Below, one piece after another: positions 43,708 to 53,891 of a stretch of 64,000 nucleotides of DNA. Position numbers and translations under genes: made by a program. The notes beneath the pieces were generated by a model that searched no databases, had not been told where the DNA came from, and saw only the letters and a list, made by a program, of their open reading frames with translations. Within the stretch, counting starts at the first letter, position 1; each line of letters opens with the position of its first letter. This DNA is from Rhodoferax sp. (GTDB taxonomy: Bacteria > Pseudomonadota > Gammaproteobacteria > Burkholderiales > Burkholderiaceae_C): the NCBI GenBank assembly GCA_031291295.1, contig JARLJI010000080.1, positions 62,001 to 126,000 on the forward strand, read 5' to 3'.

Positions 43708-44928
43708 CTAGCCGTTGTAGCGCTGGAAGATCAAGGTGGCGTTGGTCCCGCCAAAGCCGAAGCTGTTCGACATGATCGTGTTCAGCGTGACGTTGTCCCG
43801 GCGTTCGCGCACGATGGGAATGTCTTCGGCGCCCGGATCGAGTTGGGTGATGTTGGCCGACGCACTGATGAAGTTTTCCTGCATCATCAACAGCGAATAA
43901 ATGGCCTCATGCACGCCGGCCGCACCCAGCGCGTGGCCCGTCAGTGATTTCGTGGAGGTAACCGCAGGCACCTCGTCCTTGCCGAACACGATGCGCAGGG
44001 CTTCGAGCTCCTTGGTATCGCCGACCGGGGTGCTGGTGCCATGGGCATTGATGTAGTCGATCTTGCCCGTGACGGTGGCCATGGCCTGCTGCATGCAACG
44101 CACGGCGCCCTCACCCGAAGGCTGCACCATGTCGTAGCCATCGGAGGTGGCGCCATAACCGGTCAGCTCCGCATAGATTTTGGCGCCGCGAGCCCTGGCA
44201 TGCTCCAGTTCTTCAATCACCAGCACACCGCCGCCGCCGGAGATGACGAACCCGTCCCGCGTTTCATCGTAGGGTCGCGACGCCGTGGCGGGCGAGTCGT
44301 TGTACTTGGACGACAGCGCGCCCATGGCGTCGAACAGCAGCGACATGGTCCAGTGCACCTCCTCGCCGCCCCCCGCAAACACCACATCCTGTTTGCCCAT
44401 CTGAATCAACTCCATCGCATGGCCGATGCAGTGCGCGCTGGTGGCGCAGGCGGAACTGATGGAGTAGTTCACACCCTTGATTTTGTACGGCGTAGCCAGG
44501 CAGGCGGTAGTGGTGCTGGACATGGTCCTGGGTACCATGTAAGGACCCACTTTGCGGATGCCCTTGGCGCGCAGGATGTCGGCCGCCTCGACCAGGTTGG
44601 AGGTCGAGGGGCCGCCCGAGCCCATCACCAGCCCGGTGCGGAAATTCGACACCTCTGATTCACCCAGACCCGAATCATCGATGGCCTGCTGCATGGCGAT
44701 ATAGTTGAATGCCGCGCCATCACCCATGAAGCGCTTTATTTTTCGGTCGATGAATTGATCAAGGTCTATATTGATCGGGCCATGAACATGGCTGCGAAAA
44801 CCCATATCGCGGTACACCTCGGAAAACACAATGCCCGAGCGCCCCTGTTTCAGGGAATCGACAACGTCCTGTCGGTTGTTCCCGATGCTGGAAACAATGC
44901 CCATTCCGGTTACGACAACTCGTTTCAT
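43708..44928 (-). CDS. fabB: Beta-ketoacyl-ACP synthase I
   Basis: A 406-residue condensing enzyme. The active cysteine is C161 in [14 protein letters not shown], with the two histidines in [11 protein letters not shown] and [13 protein letters not shown]. Length and sequence are those of FabB, which elongates unsaturated chains after FabA. The ATG at 44928 starts [10 protein letters not shown]; a frame five codons longer lacks support. It follows fabA by 11 bases. Its stop is 31 bases from that of sauT, convergent, which marks the right border of the sulfonate island. Confidence 0.93.
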   Translation of the reverse strand: MKRVVVTGMGIVSSIGNNRQDVVDSLKQGRSGIVFSEVYRDMGFRSHVHGPINIDLDQFIDRKIKRFMGDGAAFNYIAMQQAIDDSGLGESEVSNFRTGLVMGSGGPSTSNLVEAADILRAKGIRKVGPYMVPRTMSSTTTACLATPYKIKGVNYSISSACATSAHCIGHAMELIQMGKQDVVFAGGGEEVHWTMSLLFDAMGALSSKYNDSPATASRPYDETRDGFVISGGGGVLVIEELEHARARGAKIYAELTGYGATSDGYDMVQPSGEGAVRCMQQAMATVTGKIDYINAHGTSTPVGDTKELEALRIVFGKDEVPAVTSTKSLTGHALGAAGVHEAIYSLLMMQENFISASANITQLDPGAEDIPIVRERRDNVTLNTIMSNSFGFGGTNATLIFQRYNG

Positions 44929-44939
44929 GGAGGGTGTCC

Positions 44940-45455
44940 TCAAAAGCTTTCCGTAGAAGTGAACAGGCCGACGCGCAAATCCGTGGCCTCGTAAATGACC
45001 TTGCCGTCCACCTCCATGGTGGCATCGGCGATGCCCAGCACCAGCTTGCGCATGACTACTCTTTTGATGTTAATCCGGTAGATGACTTTTTTGGCGGTCG
45101 GCAGAACTTGCCCGGTAAATTTGACTTCCCCGACGCCCAGTGCGCGGCCTTTACCCGGGCCGCCCATCCAGCACAAATAAAACCCCAGCAATTGCCACAT
45201 GGCATCCAGACCCAGGCAGCCAGGCATGACGGGGTCTCCCTGGAAATGGCAGGCAAAAAACCACAGATCGGGATGGATATCGAGTTCGGCGACGATTTCG
45301 CCTTTCCCGTAAGCACCGCCCTGATCCGTAATCAGGGTGATGCGATCCATCATCAACATGTTGGGCAGCGGCAATTGCGCATTCTTCGGGCCGTACAACT
45401 CGCCCCGGCCGGACTTCAACAATTCTTCGCGCGTAAAACTGTGCTGCTTTTCCAT
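44940..45455 (-). CDS. fabA: 3-hydroxydecanoyl-ACP dehydratase/isomerase
   Basis: A 171-residue FabA. The catalytic H70 is in [16 protein letters not shown] and D84 in LGLDAMWQ, at exactly the E. coli positions when the ATG at 45455 ([12 protein letters not shown]) is used. A start seven codons upstream is therefore less likely. It introduces the double bond for unsaturated fatty acids and works with FabB in one operon. Confidence 0.95.
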   Translation of the reverse strand: MEKQHSFTREELLKSGRGELYGPKNAQLPLPNMLMMDRITLITDQGGAYGKGEIVAELDIHPDLWFFACHFQGDPVMPGCLGLDAMWQLLGFYLCWMGGPGKGRALGVGEVKFTGQVLPTAKKVIYRINIKRVVMRKLVLGIADATMEVDGKVIYEATDLRVGLFTSTESF

Positions 45456-45638
45456 ATTGCCTGTCGCCTTGATCATTTAAAGTTTGCCGCTTCGCAAAAT
45501 ACCCGGGAAAGCACGCCCGCCTTTGTGAAGGAGCAGGGCCGGCACTCTCCAGCGGACCGCGCCCGCGTGGCCTGCAACAGGCTACCGGCGATTATCCCTT
45601 ATTGATCGGGTCGATTCGACCCCGGCGCTGCACCGTGC

Positions 45639-46277
45639 TCAACGCGCCGCTGGCGGGCGCGGCTGCAGGCCCAGGCCCGCCAGATAGGCGTCGAGCGCGT
45701 GGCGACCCGCTTTGGGCAGATCGAAAGCAGCCGGCTCGAGCAGCCAGTTGCCGATCAGTCCGTCGATCATGGCGTGCAGACCGCGCGCCGCCGCAACTGC
45801 GGGCACGGGCAGGCGCTGGCCGCACATTTTGGCCGCCTGACGCAGCCCCAGCCCGAGTTGAGTCACGCACTCATCACGCACCGCGAGATGCCGTAGCCGC
45901 ACCGCGCGCATCTCTTCCACGTACTCGACCTTGTGCGTGGCCACCTCGAACACCCGGCGCGTGCGCGCGTCAGCGGCCACGCGGCGCAACGCGTCGAGCA
46001 TGGCGCCGCGAATATCCTGCAGCGGGTCCAGTCCCTTGCCCTGCCCCATGCGCTGGAACGATTCTTCCAGCGGCAGCGTGACGCGCTCGATCATGGCGTT
46101 GAACAGGTCCGCCTTGTCCTTGAAATGCCAGTAAATGGCGCCGCGCGTGGCGCCCGCCTGCAGCGCGATGTCGTTCAGCGAGGTGCGCGACACCCCCTGG
46201 GCCTGAAACAGCAACTCCGCGGCGTCCAGCAGCCGGTGGCGGGTGGCAAGCGCTTCTTCTTTGGTGTGGCGCGCCAA
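45639..46277 (-). CDS. acrR: TetR-family repressor of the RND efflux operon
   Basis: A 212-residue TetR regulator of the AcrR/TtgR type. The DNA-binding domain reads ARHTKEEALATRHRLLDAAE, then GATRGAIYWHFKDKADLF. Family members start M-ARRTKEEA, which here corresponds to a TTG at 46277 preceded by AAGGA; an ATG 13 codons upstream is the alternative. It is divergent from the pump genes, and an AcrR-type palindrome lies between. A small palindrome GGGTCGATTCGACCC just beyond the stop (45608-45622) may help end the transcript. Confidence 0.85.
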   Translation of the reverse strand: MARHTKEEALATRHRLLDAAELLFQAQGVSRTSLNDIALQAGATRGAIYWHFKDKADLFNAMIERVTLPLEESFQRMGQGKGLDPLQDIRGAMLDALRRVAADARTRRVFEVATHKVEYVEEMRAVRLRHLAVRDECVTQLGLGLRQAAKMCGQRLPVPAVAAARGLHAMIDGLIGNWLLEPAAFDLPKAGRHALDAYLAGLGLQPRPPAAR

Positions 46278-46312
46278 GATGAACTTCCTTCGGTTAGACT
46301 CACGACCCTCGA

Positions 46313-46334
46313 ACATACATTCATGGATGTATGT
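46313..46334. promoter_or_regulatory. AcrR-type operator
   Basis: ACATACAT (46313-46320) and ATGTATGT (46327-46334) are perfect complements around six bases. The half sites equal those of the E. coli acrAB operator bound by AcrR. It lies between the divergent repressor and pump genes. Confidence 0.82.
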
Positions 46335-46449
46335 AACCTTGAATTGTATCGGTATTGCCGCACGGCCTTGTCTGCTTTTTACCTGTGCTGCCGTCAAAAT
46401 AATCCGGCTCCGGCCCCCGATTGGACCCCTCCCACACCAAAGGAATCGC

Positions 46450-47676
46450 ATGCCTGCCCTGCGCCTCGCCAAGCATGATTTGTTGCCCACTCCCACGCGT
46501 CGTCTATTGCTGTCGGGCAGCTTGCTGCTGGCCCTGCTGTTGACCGGTTGCGGCAAGAGCAGTACGCCGGCCAATGCGGCCGTCGCACCGCCGCCGACCG
46601 AAGTGGGCGTGGTCACGGTCACCCCGGGCAATGTGGGGCTGATCACCGAACTGCCGGGCCGGCTCGAAGCCTCGCGCGTCGCGCAGGTCCGGGCCCGGGC
46701 CGCGGGCATCCTGCAAAAGCGCGTGTTTGTCGAGGGCAGCGACGTGAAGGCGGGCCAGCTGTTGTTCCGCATCGATGCCGCGCCCTACGCCGCGGCCTAC
46801 CAGAGCGCGCAGGCATCACTGGGCAAGGCCCAGGCCAATCTGGCGCAAGCCGCGGCGCTGGCCGAGCGCTACAAACCGCTGGTGGAAGCCAATGCGGTCA
46901 GCAAACAGGATTACGCCAACGCCGTGGCAGGGCAAAAGCAGGCCGAGGCCGACGTCGCCGCCGGCAAGGCAGCCGTGCAGACCGCCAAAATCAACCTCGA
47001 CTACGCCAGCGTGACCGCGCCCATCTCCGGGCGCATTGGCCGCGCACTGGTCACGGAGGGCGCGCTGGTCGGACAGGGCGAGGCCACACAACTAGCCGTG
47101 ATCCAGCAAATCGACCCGGTGTACGTGAACTTCACCCAGTCCGCCAGCGAGGTCATGAAGTTGCGCAAGGCACTGGACGATGGACGGCTCAAGCGCGCCA
47201 GCGGCAATGCGGCGGCCAGTGTGCGCGTGGTGCTGGAAGACGGCACCGAATACGCCCAGCCTGGCCGGCTGCTGTTCTCGGACCTGACGGTCGACGGCAC
47301 GACCGGCCAGATCATGCTGCGCGCCGAAGTGCCCAATCCGGGCGCCGTGCTGCTGCCCGGGCTCTATGTGCGGGTACGACTGGAACAGGCCCAGGCTGGC
47401 GACGCGGTGCTGCTGCCGCAACAGGCCGTGACGCGCTCGAACCAGGGCGACAGCGTGATGGTGGTCTCCAGCGACGGCAAGGTCAGTCCGCGCCCGGTCA
47501 AGATTGGCAATGCGCAGGGCGCGCAATGGGTGGTGCTAAGCGGACTCAAGGCTGGCGAGCAGGTCATGGTGGACGGTTTCCAGAAGCTGCGCCCCAATGC
47601 AACGGTCAAGGCCGTTCCGTGGCAGGCCGCGGCCAAACCCGCCAGCGCACCGACTTCCGCCGCGTCCGCCAAATAA
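46450..47676 (+). CDS. acrA: RND efflux pump periplasmic adaptor lipoprotein
   Basis: A 408-residue membrane fusion protein. A lipoprotein signal with lipobox LLTGCGKS precedes the lipoyl-like half motif (RVAQVRARAAGILQKRVFVEGSDVKAGQLLF), a coiled-coil hairpin (about residues 110-170) and the beta-barrel region (VTAPISGRIGRALVTEGALV). It joins the inner-membrane pump to the outer-membrane channel. AGGA precedes the ATG. The C-terminus ends in an Ala/Pro-rich tail. Confidence 0.9.
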   Translation: MPALRLAKHDLLPTPTRRLLLSGSLLLALLLTGCGKSSTPANAAVAPPPTEVGVVTVTPGNVGLITELPGRLEASRVAQVRARAAGILQKRVFVEGSDVKAGQLLFRIDAAPYAAAYQSAQASLGKAQANLAQAAALAERYKPLVEANAVSKQDYANAVAGQKQAEADVAAGKAAVQTAKINLDYASVTAPISGRIGRALVTEGALVGQGEATQLAVIQQIDPVYVNFTQSASEVMKLRKALDDGRLKRASGNAAASVRVVLEDGTEYAQPGRLLFSDLTVDGTTGQIMLRAEVPNPGAVLLPGLYVRVRLEQAQAGDAVLLPQQAVTRSNQGDSVMVVSSDGKVSPRPVKIGNAQGAQWVVLSGLKAGEQVMVDGFQKLRPNATVKAVPWQAAAKPASAPTSAASAK

Positions 47677-47688
47677 GGGACGCCACCC

Positions 47689-50600
47689 ATGCCCCAGTTT
47701 TTTATTGACCGGCCCATCTTTGCGTGGGTCATCGCGCTGTTCATCCTGGTGATCGGCGGTGTCGCGATCACGCAGCTGCCGATCGCACAGTACCCACCGG
47801 TCGCGCCGCCGACCATTGTGATCAGCACGGCCTACCCAGGCGCCTCGGCGCAGACACTGGAAGACGCGGTGATCAGCGTGATCGAGCGCGAGATGAACGG
47901 CTCGCCCGGCCTGATCTACATGGAATCGGTCAGCCAGGCCGACGGCACCGGCTCCATCACGCTGAGCTTCGACGCCGGCACCAACCCCGACCTGGCGCAG
48001 GTGGACGTGCAAAACCGCCTGAGCCGCGCCACGCCGCGCCTGCCGCTGGCGGTCACGCAGCAGGGCGTGCGGGTCGACAAGTCACGCTCGAACTTCCTGC
48101 TGTTCACGATCCTTTCGAGCGACGACCCGGCCCTGGACCCGATCGCACTCGGCGACTACGCTTCGCGCAACGTGCTGCCCGAAATCCAGCGCGTGCCCGG
48201 CGTTGGCCAGGCGCAGCTGTTCGGCACCGAGCGCGCCATGCGCATCTGGATCGACCCGGCCAAGCTGGTCGGCTTCAATCTCTCCACGGCCAACGTGGCG
48301 CAGGCCATCCAGACGCAGAACGCGCAGGTATCGTCGGGCACGATCGGCGACCTGCCGAATGTGCCGGGCCAGTCGATCTTTGCCACCGTGGTCGTCAAGG
48401 GCCAGCTTGAATCGGCCGCGCAGTTCGGCAACATCGTGCTGCGCGCCAACGCCGACGGGTCGGCGGTGCGCCTGAAGGACGTGGCGCGCGTCGAACTCGG
48501 CGGTCAAAGCTATTCGACCTCGGCGCGCCTGAACGGCAAGCCCTCCACCGGCATCGGCGTGCAGCTCTCGCCGACCGGCAACGCGCTGGCCACGGCCAAG
48601 GCCGTGCGCACGCGCATGGAAGAGTTGTCGCGTTACTTTCCGCCGGGCGTGAAGTACTCGATCCCCTACGACAGCTCGCGCTTCGTGAAGATCTCGATTA
48701 CTCAAGTGGCCACGACGCTGCTGGAGGCGGTGGTGCTGGTGTTCCTGGTGCTGTTCCTGTTCCTGCAAAACATCCGCTACACCATCATTCCGACCATCGT
48801 CGTGCCGGTGGCGCTGCTCGGCACCTTCGGCGCGCTGCTGGCCATGGGTTTCTCCATCAACGTGCTGACGATGTTCGGCATGGTGCTGGTGATCGGCATC
48901 GTGGTCGACGATGCGATCGTCGTGGTCGAGAACGTCGAGCGCATCATGAGCGAGGAAGGCCTGCCGCCGCGCGAGGCGACCAAAAAGGCGATGGGCCAGA
49001 TCTACGGCGCCATCATCGGCATCACCGTCGTGCTGATCTCGGTGTTCGTGCCGCTCGCCTTCTTCAGCGGCGCGGTGGGCAATATCTACCGGCAGTTCTC
49101 GGCCGTGATGGTGTCAGCGATCGCGCTATCGGCCTTCATGGCACTGTCGCTGACGCCGGCACTGTGCGCCACCTTGCTCAAGCCGGTCGAGGCCGGACAT
49201 CACCTGGAAAAGGGCGGCTTTTTCGGCTGGTTCAACCGGGGTTTCAAGTCCACCGCCAAGGGTTACGAGGGGTGGGTCACGCGCATCCTGCGCCGTGCCG
49301 GCCGCTTCATGCTGGTGTACGTAGCGATCACTGCAGTGGTAGGCCTGTTGTTTGTGCGCCTGCCAACCTCCTTTTTGCCGAACGAAGACCAAGGCTACAT
49401 CATCGCCAACGTGCAGCTGCCGCCGGGCGCGACCCAGGGGCGCACGCTGGAGGCCATGAAGCAGGCGGAAGACTTCTTCCTGCACCAGCCCGAAGTCCAG
49501 AGCATGGTCAGCGTACTCGGCTTCAGCTTCTCGGGCACCGGCCAGAACGCCGGCCTGGCCTTCGTGCCCTTGAAGGACTGGGACGAACGCGATGGGCCGC
49601 AGCATTCTGCGCAGTCCCTTGCGGGGCGGGCCATGGGCGCACTCATGGGCGTGCGCGATGCCTTCATCTTCGCGCTCAGCCCGCCGCCGATTCCGGAACT
49701 CGGCAACGCCACCGGCTTCACCTTCCGCCTGCAGGACCGCGCTGGCAACGGCCACGCGGCGCTGGTCGCCGCACGCAACCAGTTGCTCGGCATGGCGGCG
49801 CAGAGCAAGATCCTCGCAGGGGTACGGCCCGACGGCCTGGAGGACGCGCCGCAGCTGCAACTGGACGTGGACCGCGACAAGGCGAGTGCGCTCGGCGTGG
49901 GTTTCGATGCCGTGAATGCGGCGCTCTCGACCGCGCTCGGCTCGGCCTATGTCAACGACTTCCCGAATGCCGGGCGGCTGCAGCGCGTGGTGGTGCAGGC
50001 CGATGCGCCACAGCGCATGCAACCTGATGATCTGCTGCGCATCAACGCACTGAACAGCCAGGGCCAGGCGGTGCCGCTATCGGCCTTCGCCACGACGCAC
50101 TGGATCACCGGCCCGATGCAGACCATCCGCTACAACGGCTACCCGACGATGCGCATTGCGGGCGATGCTGCGCCCGGACACAGCACCGGCGAGGCAATGA
50201 ACGAGATGGAGCAACTGGCCACGAAACTGCCGGCCGGCTTTGCGTTCGAGTGGACCGGCCAGTCGCGCGAGGAGCGTCTCGCGGGCTCGCAGGCCTATCT
50301 GCTGTACGGCTTCGCCATCCTCTCGGTGTTCCTGTGCCTGGCCGCCCTGTACGAGAGCTGGTCGATTCCGCTGTCGGTCGTCCTGGTGGTGCCGCTGGGC
50401 GTGCTCGGGGTCGTGCTCGGCACCCTGCTGCGCGGCTATTCGAACGACGTGTACTTCCAGGTCGGCCTGATCACGATCATCGGGCTGTCGGCGAAGAATG
50501 CGATCCTGATCATCGAGTTCGCCAAGGACGCGCAGGCGCGCGGCAAGAGCGCGATCGAGGCTGCGATTGAAGCGGCGCATCTGCGCTTTCGCCCCATCAT

Positions 50601-50874
50601 CATGACTTCGTTCGCGTTTATCCTCGGCGTGCTGCCGCTGGCGCTGGCCAGCGGGGCCGGTTCAGCCAGCCAGCGTGCGATCGGCACCGCGGTGATCGGC
50701 GGGATGATCACCGCGGTGGTGCTCGCCGTGCTGTTCGTGCCGGTGTTCTTCGTCATGGTCCGCAAGATGTTCAAGGGCAGCGAGCGCCAACGCAAGATGT
50801 ACGCCCACGAGCAGCTCGGCGACGGCAGACGCGGCACACCCGCCGCACCTGTGCAGGAAGGCGCGCAGCCATGA
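47689..50874 (+). CDS. acrB: RND efflux pump inner-membrane transporter (HAE1 family)
   Basis: A 1061-residue proton-driven multidrug transporter. It begins MPQFFIDRPIFAWVIALFI, the standard HAE1 start. Segment four contains GIVVDDAIVVVENVERIM with the two aspartates of the proton relay; segment ten holds GLSAKNAILIIEFAKD with the lysine. Length fits AcrB (1049 in E. coli). It starts 12 bases after the adaptor and overlaps the channel gene by ATGA. Confidence 0.93.
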   Translation: MPQFFIDRPIFAWVIALFILVIGGVAITQLPIAQYPPVAPPTIVISTAYPGASAQTLEDAVISVIEREMNGSPGLIYMESVSQADGTGSITLSFDAGTNPDLAQVDVQNRLSRATPRLPLAVTQQGVRVDKSRSNFLLFTILSSDDPALDPIALGDYASRNVLPEIQRVPGVGQAQLFGTERAMRIWIDPAKLVGFNLSTANVAQAIQTQNAQVSSGTIGDLPNVPGQSIFATVVVKGQLESAAQFGNIVLRANADGSAVRLKDVARVELGGQSYSTSARLNGKPSTGIGVQLSPTGNALATAKAVRTRMEELSRYFPPGVKYSIPYDSSRFVKISITQVATTLLEAVVLVFLVLFLFLQNIRYTIIPTIVVPVALLGTFGALLAMGFSINVLTMFGMVLVIGIVVDDAIVVVENVERIMSEEGLPPREATKKAMGQIYGAIIGITVVLISVFVPLAFFSGAVGNIYRQFSAVMVSAIALSAFMALSLTPALCATLLKPVEAGHHLEKGGFFGWFNRGFKSTAKGYEGWVTRILRRAGRFMLVYVAITAVVGLLFVRLPTSFLPNEDQGYIIANVQLPPGATQGRTLEAMKQAEDFFLHQPEVQSMVSVLGFSFSGTGQNAGLAFVPLKDWDERDGPQHSAQSLAGRAMGALMGVRDAFIFALSPPPIPELGNATGFTFRLQDRAGNGHAALVAARNQLLGMAAQSKILAGVRPDGLEDAPQLQLDVDRDKASALGVGFDAVNAALSTALGSAYVNDFPNAGRLQRVVVQADAPQRMQPDDLLRINALNSQGQAVPLSAFATTHWITGPMQTIRYNGYPTMRIAGDAAPGHSTGEAMNEMEQLATKLPAGFAFEWTGQSREERLAGSQAYLLYGFAILSVFLCLAALYESWSIPLSVVLVVPLGVLGVVLGTLLRGYSNDVYFQVGLITIIGLSAKNAILIIEFAKDAQARGKSAIEAAIEAAHLRFRPIIMTSFAFILGVLPLALASGAGSASQRAIGTAVIGGMITAVVLAVLFVPVFFVMVRKMFKGSERQRKMYAHEQLGDGRRGTPAAPVQEGAQP

Positions 50875-52307
50875 AACACCCGATCCTGGCCCCTCTGGCC
50901 CTGACATTGGCGGCCACGCTACTCGGCGGCTGCTCCATGATCCCGGTCTACCATCGGCCCGCCGCCCCGGTCGCGGCCACCTGGCCGGCCGAGCCCGGCG
51001 AGCGCGCCGCAGCCGAGGGCACAACGGCCGCGGCCGACGTGCCCTGGCAGACGTTTTTCGCCGACCCCAAGCTGCGCCAGCTGATCGGGCTGGCCCTGGC
51101 CAACAACCGCGATCTGCGCGTCGCGGTGCTGAACATCGAACAGGCCCGCGCGCAGTTCCAGGTCAAGCGTGCGGACCAATTCCCGACCGTCGGCGCCGCC
51201 GCGGCGCGCACCCCCACGGCCACCGGGGACGGCACCATCAACGTCTACAGCGCCGGCTTGGGGGTCTCGAACTGGGAGCTCGATTTCTTCGGCCGGCTTG
51301 GCAGCCTGAAGGAGGCGGCCCGCTCGCAGTACCTGGCGACCGAGGAAGGCCGCAAAGCCGCCCAGATCAGCTTGATTGCCTCGGTGGCCAACGGCTACCT
51401 GAACCTGCTGGCCGATGAAGAGCTGCTTGAGCTGACGCGCCAGACCCTGGCCACGCGCGAGGAGTCGCTGAAACTGACCCGGCTGCGCTTCGCGCATGGC
51501 GCCGCATCCAAGATTGATTCGCGCGAGGCGGAGTCGCTGTTCGCGGGCGCACAGGTCGCGCTGGCGCAGCAACAGAGGCAGCGCGCGCAGGACGAAAACG
51601 CCCTGGTGCTGTTGCTGGGCCAGCCGCTGCCCGGAGGCTTCTTCAACGCCTCGGCGCCGCCGCAGTTGGCCGACGCGGCCCAGTTGACGGATCTGCCGGC
51701 GGGCCTGCCCTCGAGCGTGCTCATCAACCGCCCCGATGTGCGCCAGGCCGAGCAGCAGCTGATTGCCGCGAATGCCAATATCGGCGCGGCGCGGGCGGCC
51801 TTCTTCCCGCAGATCACGCTGACCGCACAGGCCGGCCTGGCCAGCACCCAGCTGTCGGAGCTGTTCCGATCAGGCACCTACGGCTGGACCCTGGCGTCGC
51901 AGCTGCTGCTGCCGATTTTCGACGCCGGACGTAGGCACGCCGGACTCGATTCAGCCAACGCAGGCCGCGCAATTGCCGTCGCGCAGTACGAAAAGGCCAT
52001 CCAGAGCGCCTTCCGCGAGGTCGCCGATGCACTGGCGGGCCGTGCCACGTTCGGTGAGCAATTGCGCGCGCAGCAGGCGCAGGCGCAGGCCGAATCGGCG
52101 CGCTACCAGCTGTCCGACCTGCGCTACCGCAACGGGGTGGCCAGCTACCTGGACAACCTGGACGCCCAGCGTTCGCTGTTTGCGGCCCAGCAGGCCGTGG
52201 TGCAAACACGCCTGCTGCAGTTGCAAAACCAGGTCACGCTGTACAAGGTACTGGGCGGCGGCTGGACCGAGGTAGCGGGCGCCGACACGCGCACAGCCAG
52301 CCAATGA
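50871..52307 (+). CDS. Outer-membrane efflux lipoprotein, NodT/OprM family
   Basis: A 478-residue channel protein. The signal ends at a lipobox LLGGCSMIPVYHRP, typical of the NodT group, and two repeats of the TolC-like domain follow (GVSNWELDFFGRLGSLKEAA, GWTLASQLLLPIFDAGRR). It completes the three-part pump. The ATGA overlap with the pump gene shows coupling. Confidence 0.92.
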   Translation: MKHPILAPLALTLAATLLGGCSMIPVYHRPAAPVAATWPAEPGERAAAEGTTAAADVPWQTFFADPKLRQLIGLALANNRDLRVAVLNIEQARAQFQVKRADQFPTVGAAAARTPTATGDGTINVYSAGLGVSNWELDFFGRLGSLKEAARSQYLATEEGRKAAQISLIASVANGYLNLLADEELLELTRQTLATREESLKLTRLRFAHGAASKIDSREAESLFAGAQVALAQQQRQRAQDENALVLLLGQPLPGGFFNASAPPQLADAAQLTDLPAGLPSSVLINRPDVRQAEQQLIAANANIGAARAAFFPQITLTAQAGLASTQLSELFRSGTYGWTLASQLLLPIFDAGRRHAGLDSANAGRAIAVAQYEKAIQSAFREVADALAGRATFGEQLRAQQAQAQAESARYQLSDLRYRNGVASYLDNLDAQRSLFAAQQAVVQTRLLQLQNQVTLYKVLGGGWTEVAGADTRTASQ

Positions 52308-52378
52308 CGCGGTTGTGCCCAAGGGTGGCCCGTATAATTCAAAATGGATTTCACAGCCCCGATTTTTTTGAGGACGCC

Positions 52379-53230
52379 ATGAGCGACAACAGTCACGCCG
52401 ACGACACGGACCACAGCGGCCCGATCAAGAACCCCAAGCAGCTCCTGATCACGGTGCTTTTTGCGTTCCTGGTTCCGATCTTTGCCATCATCGGCCTGGT
52501 TTACTACGTGACGTCGGCCAACATGCTGGCCGCCGGCACCGTGAACGCCGAGAAATCGGCGGACGAGCGCATTCAGAAGGTCGGCACGGTCGAGATCCGC
52601 GACGCCAACCGCGTGCTCAAGACCGGCGAGGAAGTGTTCAAGGCCCAGTGCACCACCTGCCACACGGCCGGCGTGGCCGGTGCGCCCAAGTTTGGCGACG
52701 CCGCCGCGTGGGCACCGCGCATTGCCAAGGGCTACGACGCACTGCTGAACTCGGCGCTGCATGGCAAGGGCGCCATGAGCCCGCAAGGCGGCGGTGACTT
52801 CGAGGACCTGGAAATCGGCCGCGCCGTGGTGTATATGACCAGCGCCGCCGGCGGCAAATTCCCCGAACCCCAGGCCGCCCCGGCAGCAACCGCCCAGGCC
52901 GCGCCGGCCGCTGCGGCACCAGCCACGGCTGCAGCACCATCCGCCACTCCGGTGGCGGTCGCCGCTGCTGCGGCAGCACCAGCACCAGCCGCGAATGTCG
53001 GCGAAACGCGCTACAAGGAAACCTGCTTCGCCTGCCACGCGACAGGTGTAGCAGGTGCCCCCAAGTTCGGCGACAAGGCCGCCTGGGCGCCGCGCATTGC
53101 CACCGGCATGGACACGCTGGTGGCCACGGCCATTGCGGGCAAGGGGGCGATGCCTCCCAAGGGTGGCTCCAACGCAAGCGACGCGGAAATCAAGGCCACC
53201 GTGGCCTATATGGTCAACGCCGCCAAATAA
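52379..53230 (+). CDS. Membrane-anchored diheme cytochrome c
   Basis: A 283-residue protein with one N-terminal membrane segment (about residues 21-43) and two similar cytochrome c5-like domains. The heme sites are CTTCH at 91-95 and CFACH at 216-220; each is followed by TGVAGAPKFGD or AGVAGAPKFGD and AAWAPRIA, showing an internal duplication. The domains are joined by a long alanine/proline linker. It is exported and faces the periplasm, carrying electrons to a terminal oxidase. The ATG follows GAGGA. A strong terminator stands after the gene, so it is probably a single transcript. Confidence 0.88.
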   Translation: MSDNSHADDTDHSGPIKNPKQLLITVLFAFLVPIFAIIGLVYYVTSANMLAAGTVNAEKSADERIQKVGTVEIRDANRVLKTGEEVFKAQCTTCHTAGVAGAPKFGDAAAWAPRIAKGYDALLNSALHGKGAMSPQGGGDFEDLEIGRAVVYMTSAAGGKFPEPQAAPAATAQAAPAAAAPATAAAPSATPVAVAAAAAAPAPAANVGETRYKETCFACHATGVAGAPKFGDKAAWAPRIATGMDTLVATAIAGKGAMPPKGGSNASDAEIKATVAYMVNAAK

Positions 53231-53248
53231 GCCGCGCGTTCTACCCTC

Positions 53249-53278
53249 AAAAAAGCCGGTCGCTGACCGGCTTTTTTT
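53249..53278 (+). terminator. Rho-independent terminator after the cytochrome c gene
   Basis: GCCGGTC (53255-53261) pairs with GACCGGC (53265-53271) around GCT and is followed by seven T and preceded by six A, so the stem can act in both directions. Confidence 0.9.
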
Positions 53279-53324
53279 ATGGAAAACAGGCATGCAGCCC
53301 TTACCAGTCAATCAAAGGCAGCTA

Positions 53325-53879
53325 TCAACTTTGTAGTATTTTGGAGGATTGCTGCGCCGCGGGGCTGAGCACATAGCCAAAACGCGCCGGCAGCTCGTGC
53401 GCCGCCATCTCCTGCGGCACCCACAGGCCCTGCTCCACCGCATCGGCCGCCAGCCCCATGTCGAGCGTGTGCACCAGGCCAAAGCCGAGGTCGGCTTCGA
53501 GGTAGAGGTGCCCCTGCTCGTCGAGCACGCAGCGCTGCATGCGGGCCACGCGACCGGTGTGCGCCGCGATGGAGAAATCCGCATTCACGCGCCAGATCAG
53601 CGGCGTCGTCTCCAACTCCACGTACACGCGTTGCGGGCCATTCTGGAAAAACCACTGGCCGCCGGCATCGGCCTCGTAATTGCGGTGGATGAAGTCGAGC
53701 AGTTTTTCGTGCCGGAGCACGGAGCCTTTGGACTGCGGTGTGCCGCCCGCAAACGGCCCGGCCGCCTGGATGCGGTCGTCGCGCATGTACCACTGGCCGC
53801 GCGCGTCGAGCCCGAGCCAGCCATAGCAGTGGGGCACGTTCGGCCATTTGGCCAGCGCCTGTTTAACGATGTCATCCAT
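53325..53879 (-). CDS. Conserved protein of unknown function (DUF2946-like naming uncertain)
   Basis: A 184-residue soluble protein beginning MDDIVKQALAKWPNVPHCYGWLG. It contains FIHRNYEADAGGQWFFQNG and VYVELETTPLIWRV, blocks I recognise as conserved in Burkholderiales without a described role. There are no membrane segments, signal or known motif. It lies 12 bases before the hydrolase gene in reading direction and is probably cotranscribed with it. I cannot assign a function, and the DUF number is not certain. Confidence 0.7.
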   Translation of the reverse strand: MDDIVKQALAKWPNVPHCYGWLGLDARGQWYMRDDRIQAAGPFAGGTPQSKGSVLRHEKLLDFIHRNYEADAGGQWFFQNGPQRVYVELETTPLIWRVNADFSIAAHTGRVARMQRCVLDEQGHLYLEADLGFGLVHTLDMGLAADAVEQGLWVPQEMAAHELPARFGYVLSPAAQQSSKILQS

Positions 53880-53891
53880 GGGCTGAACATA

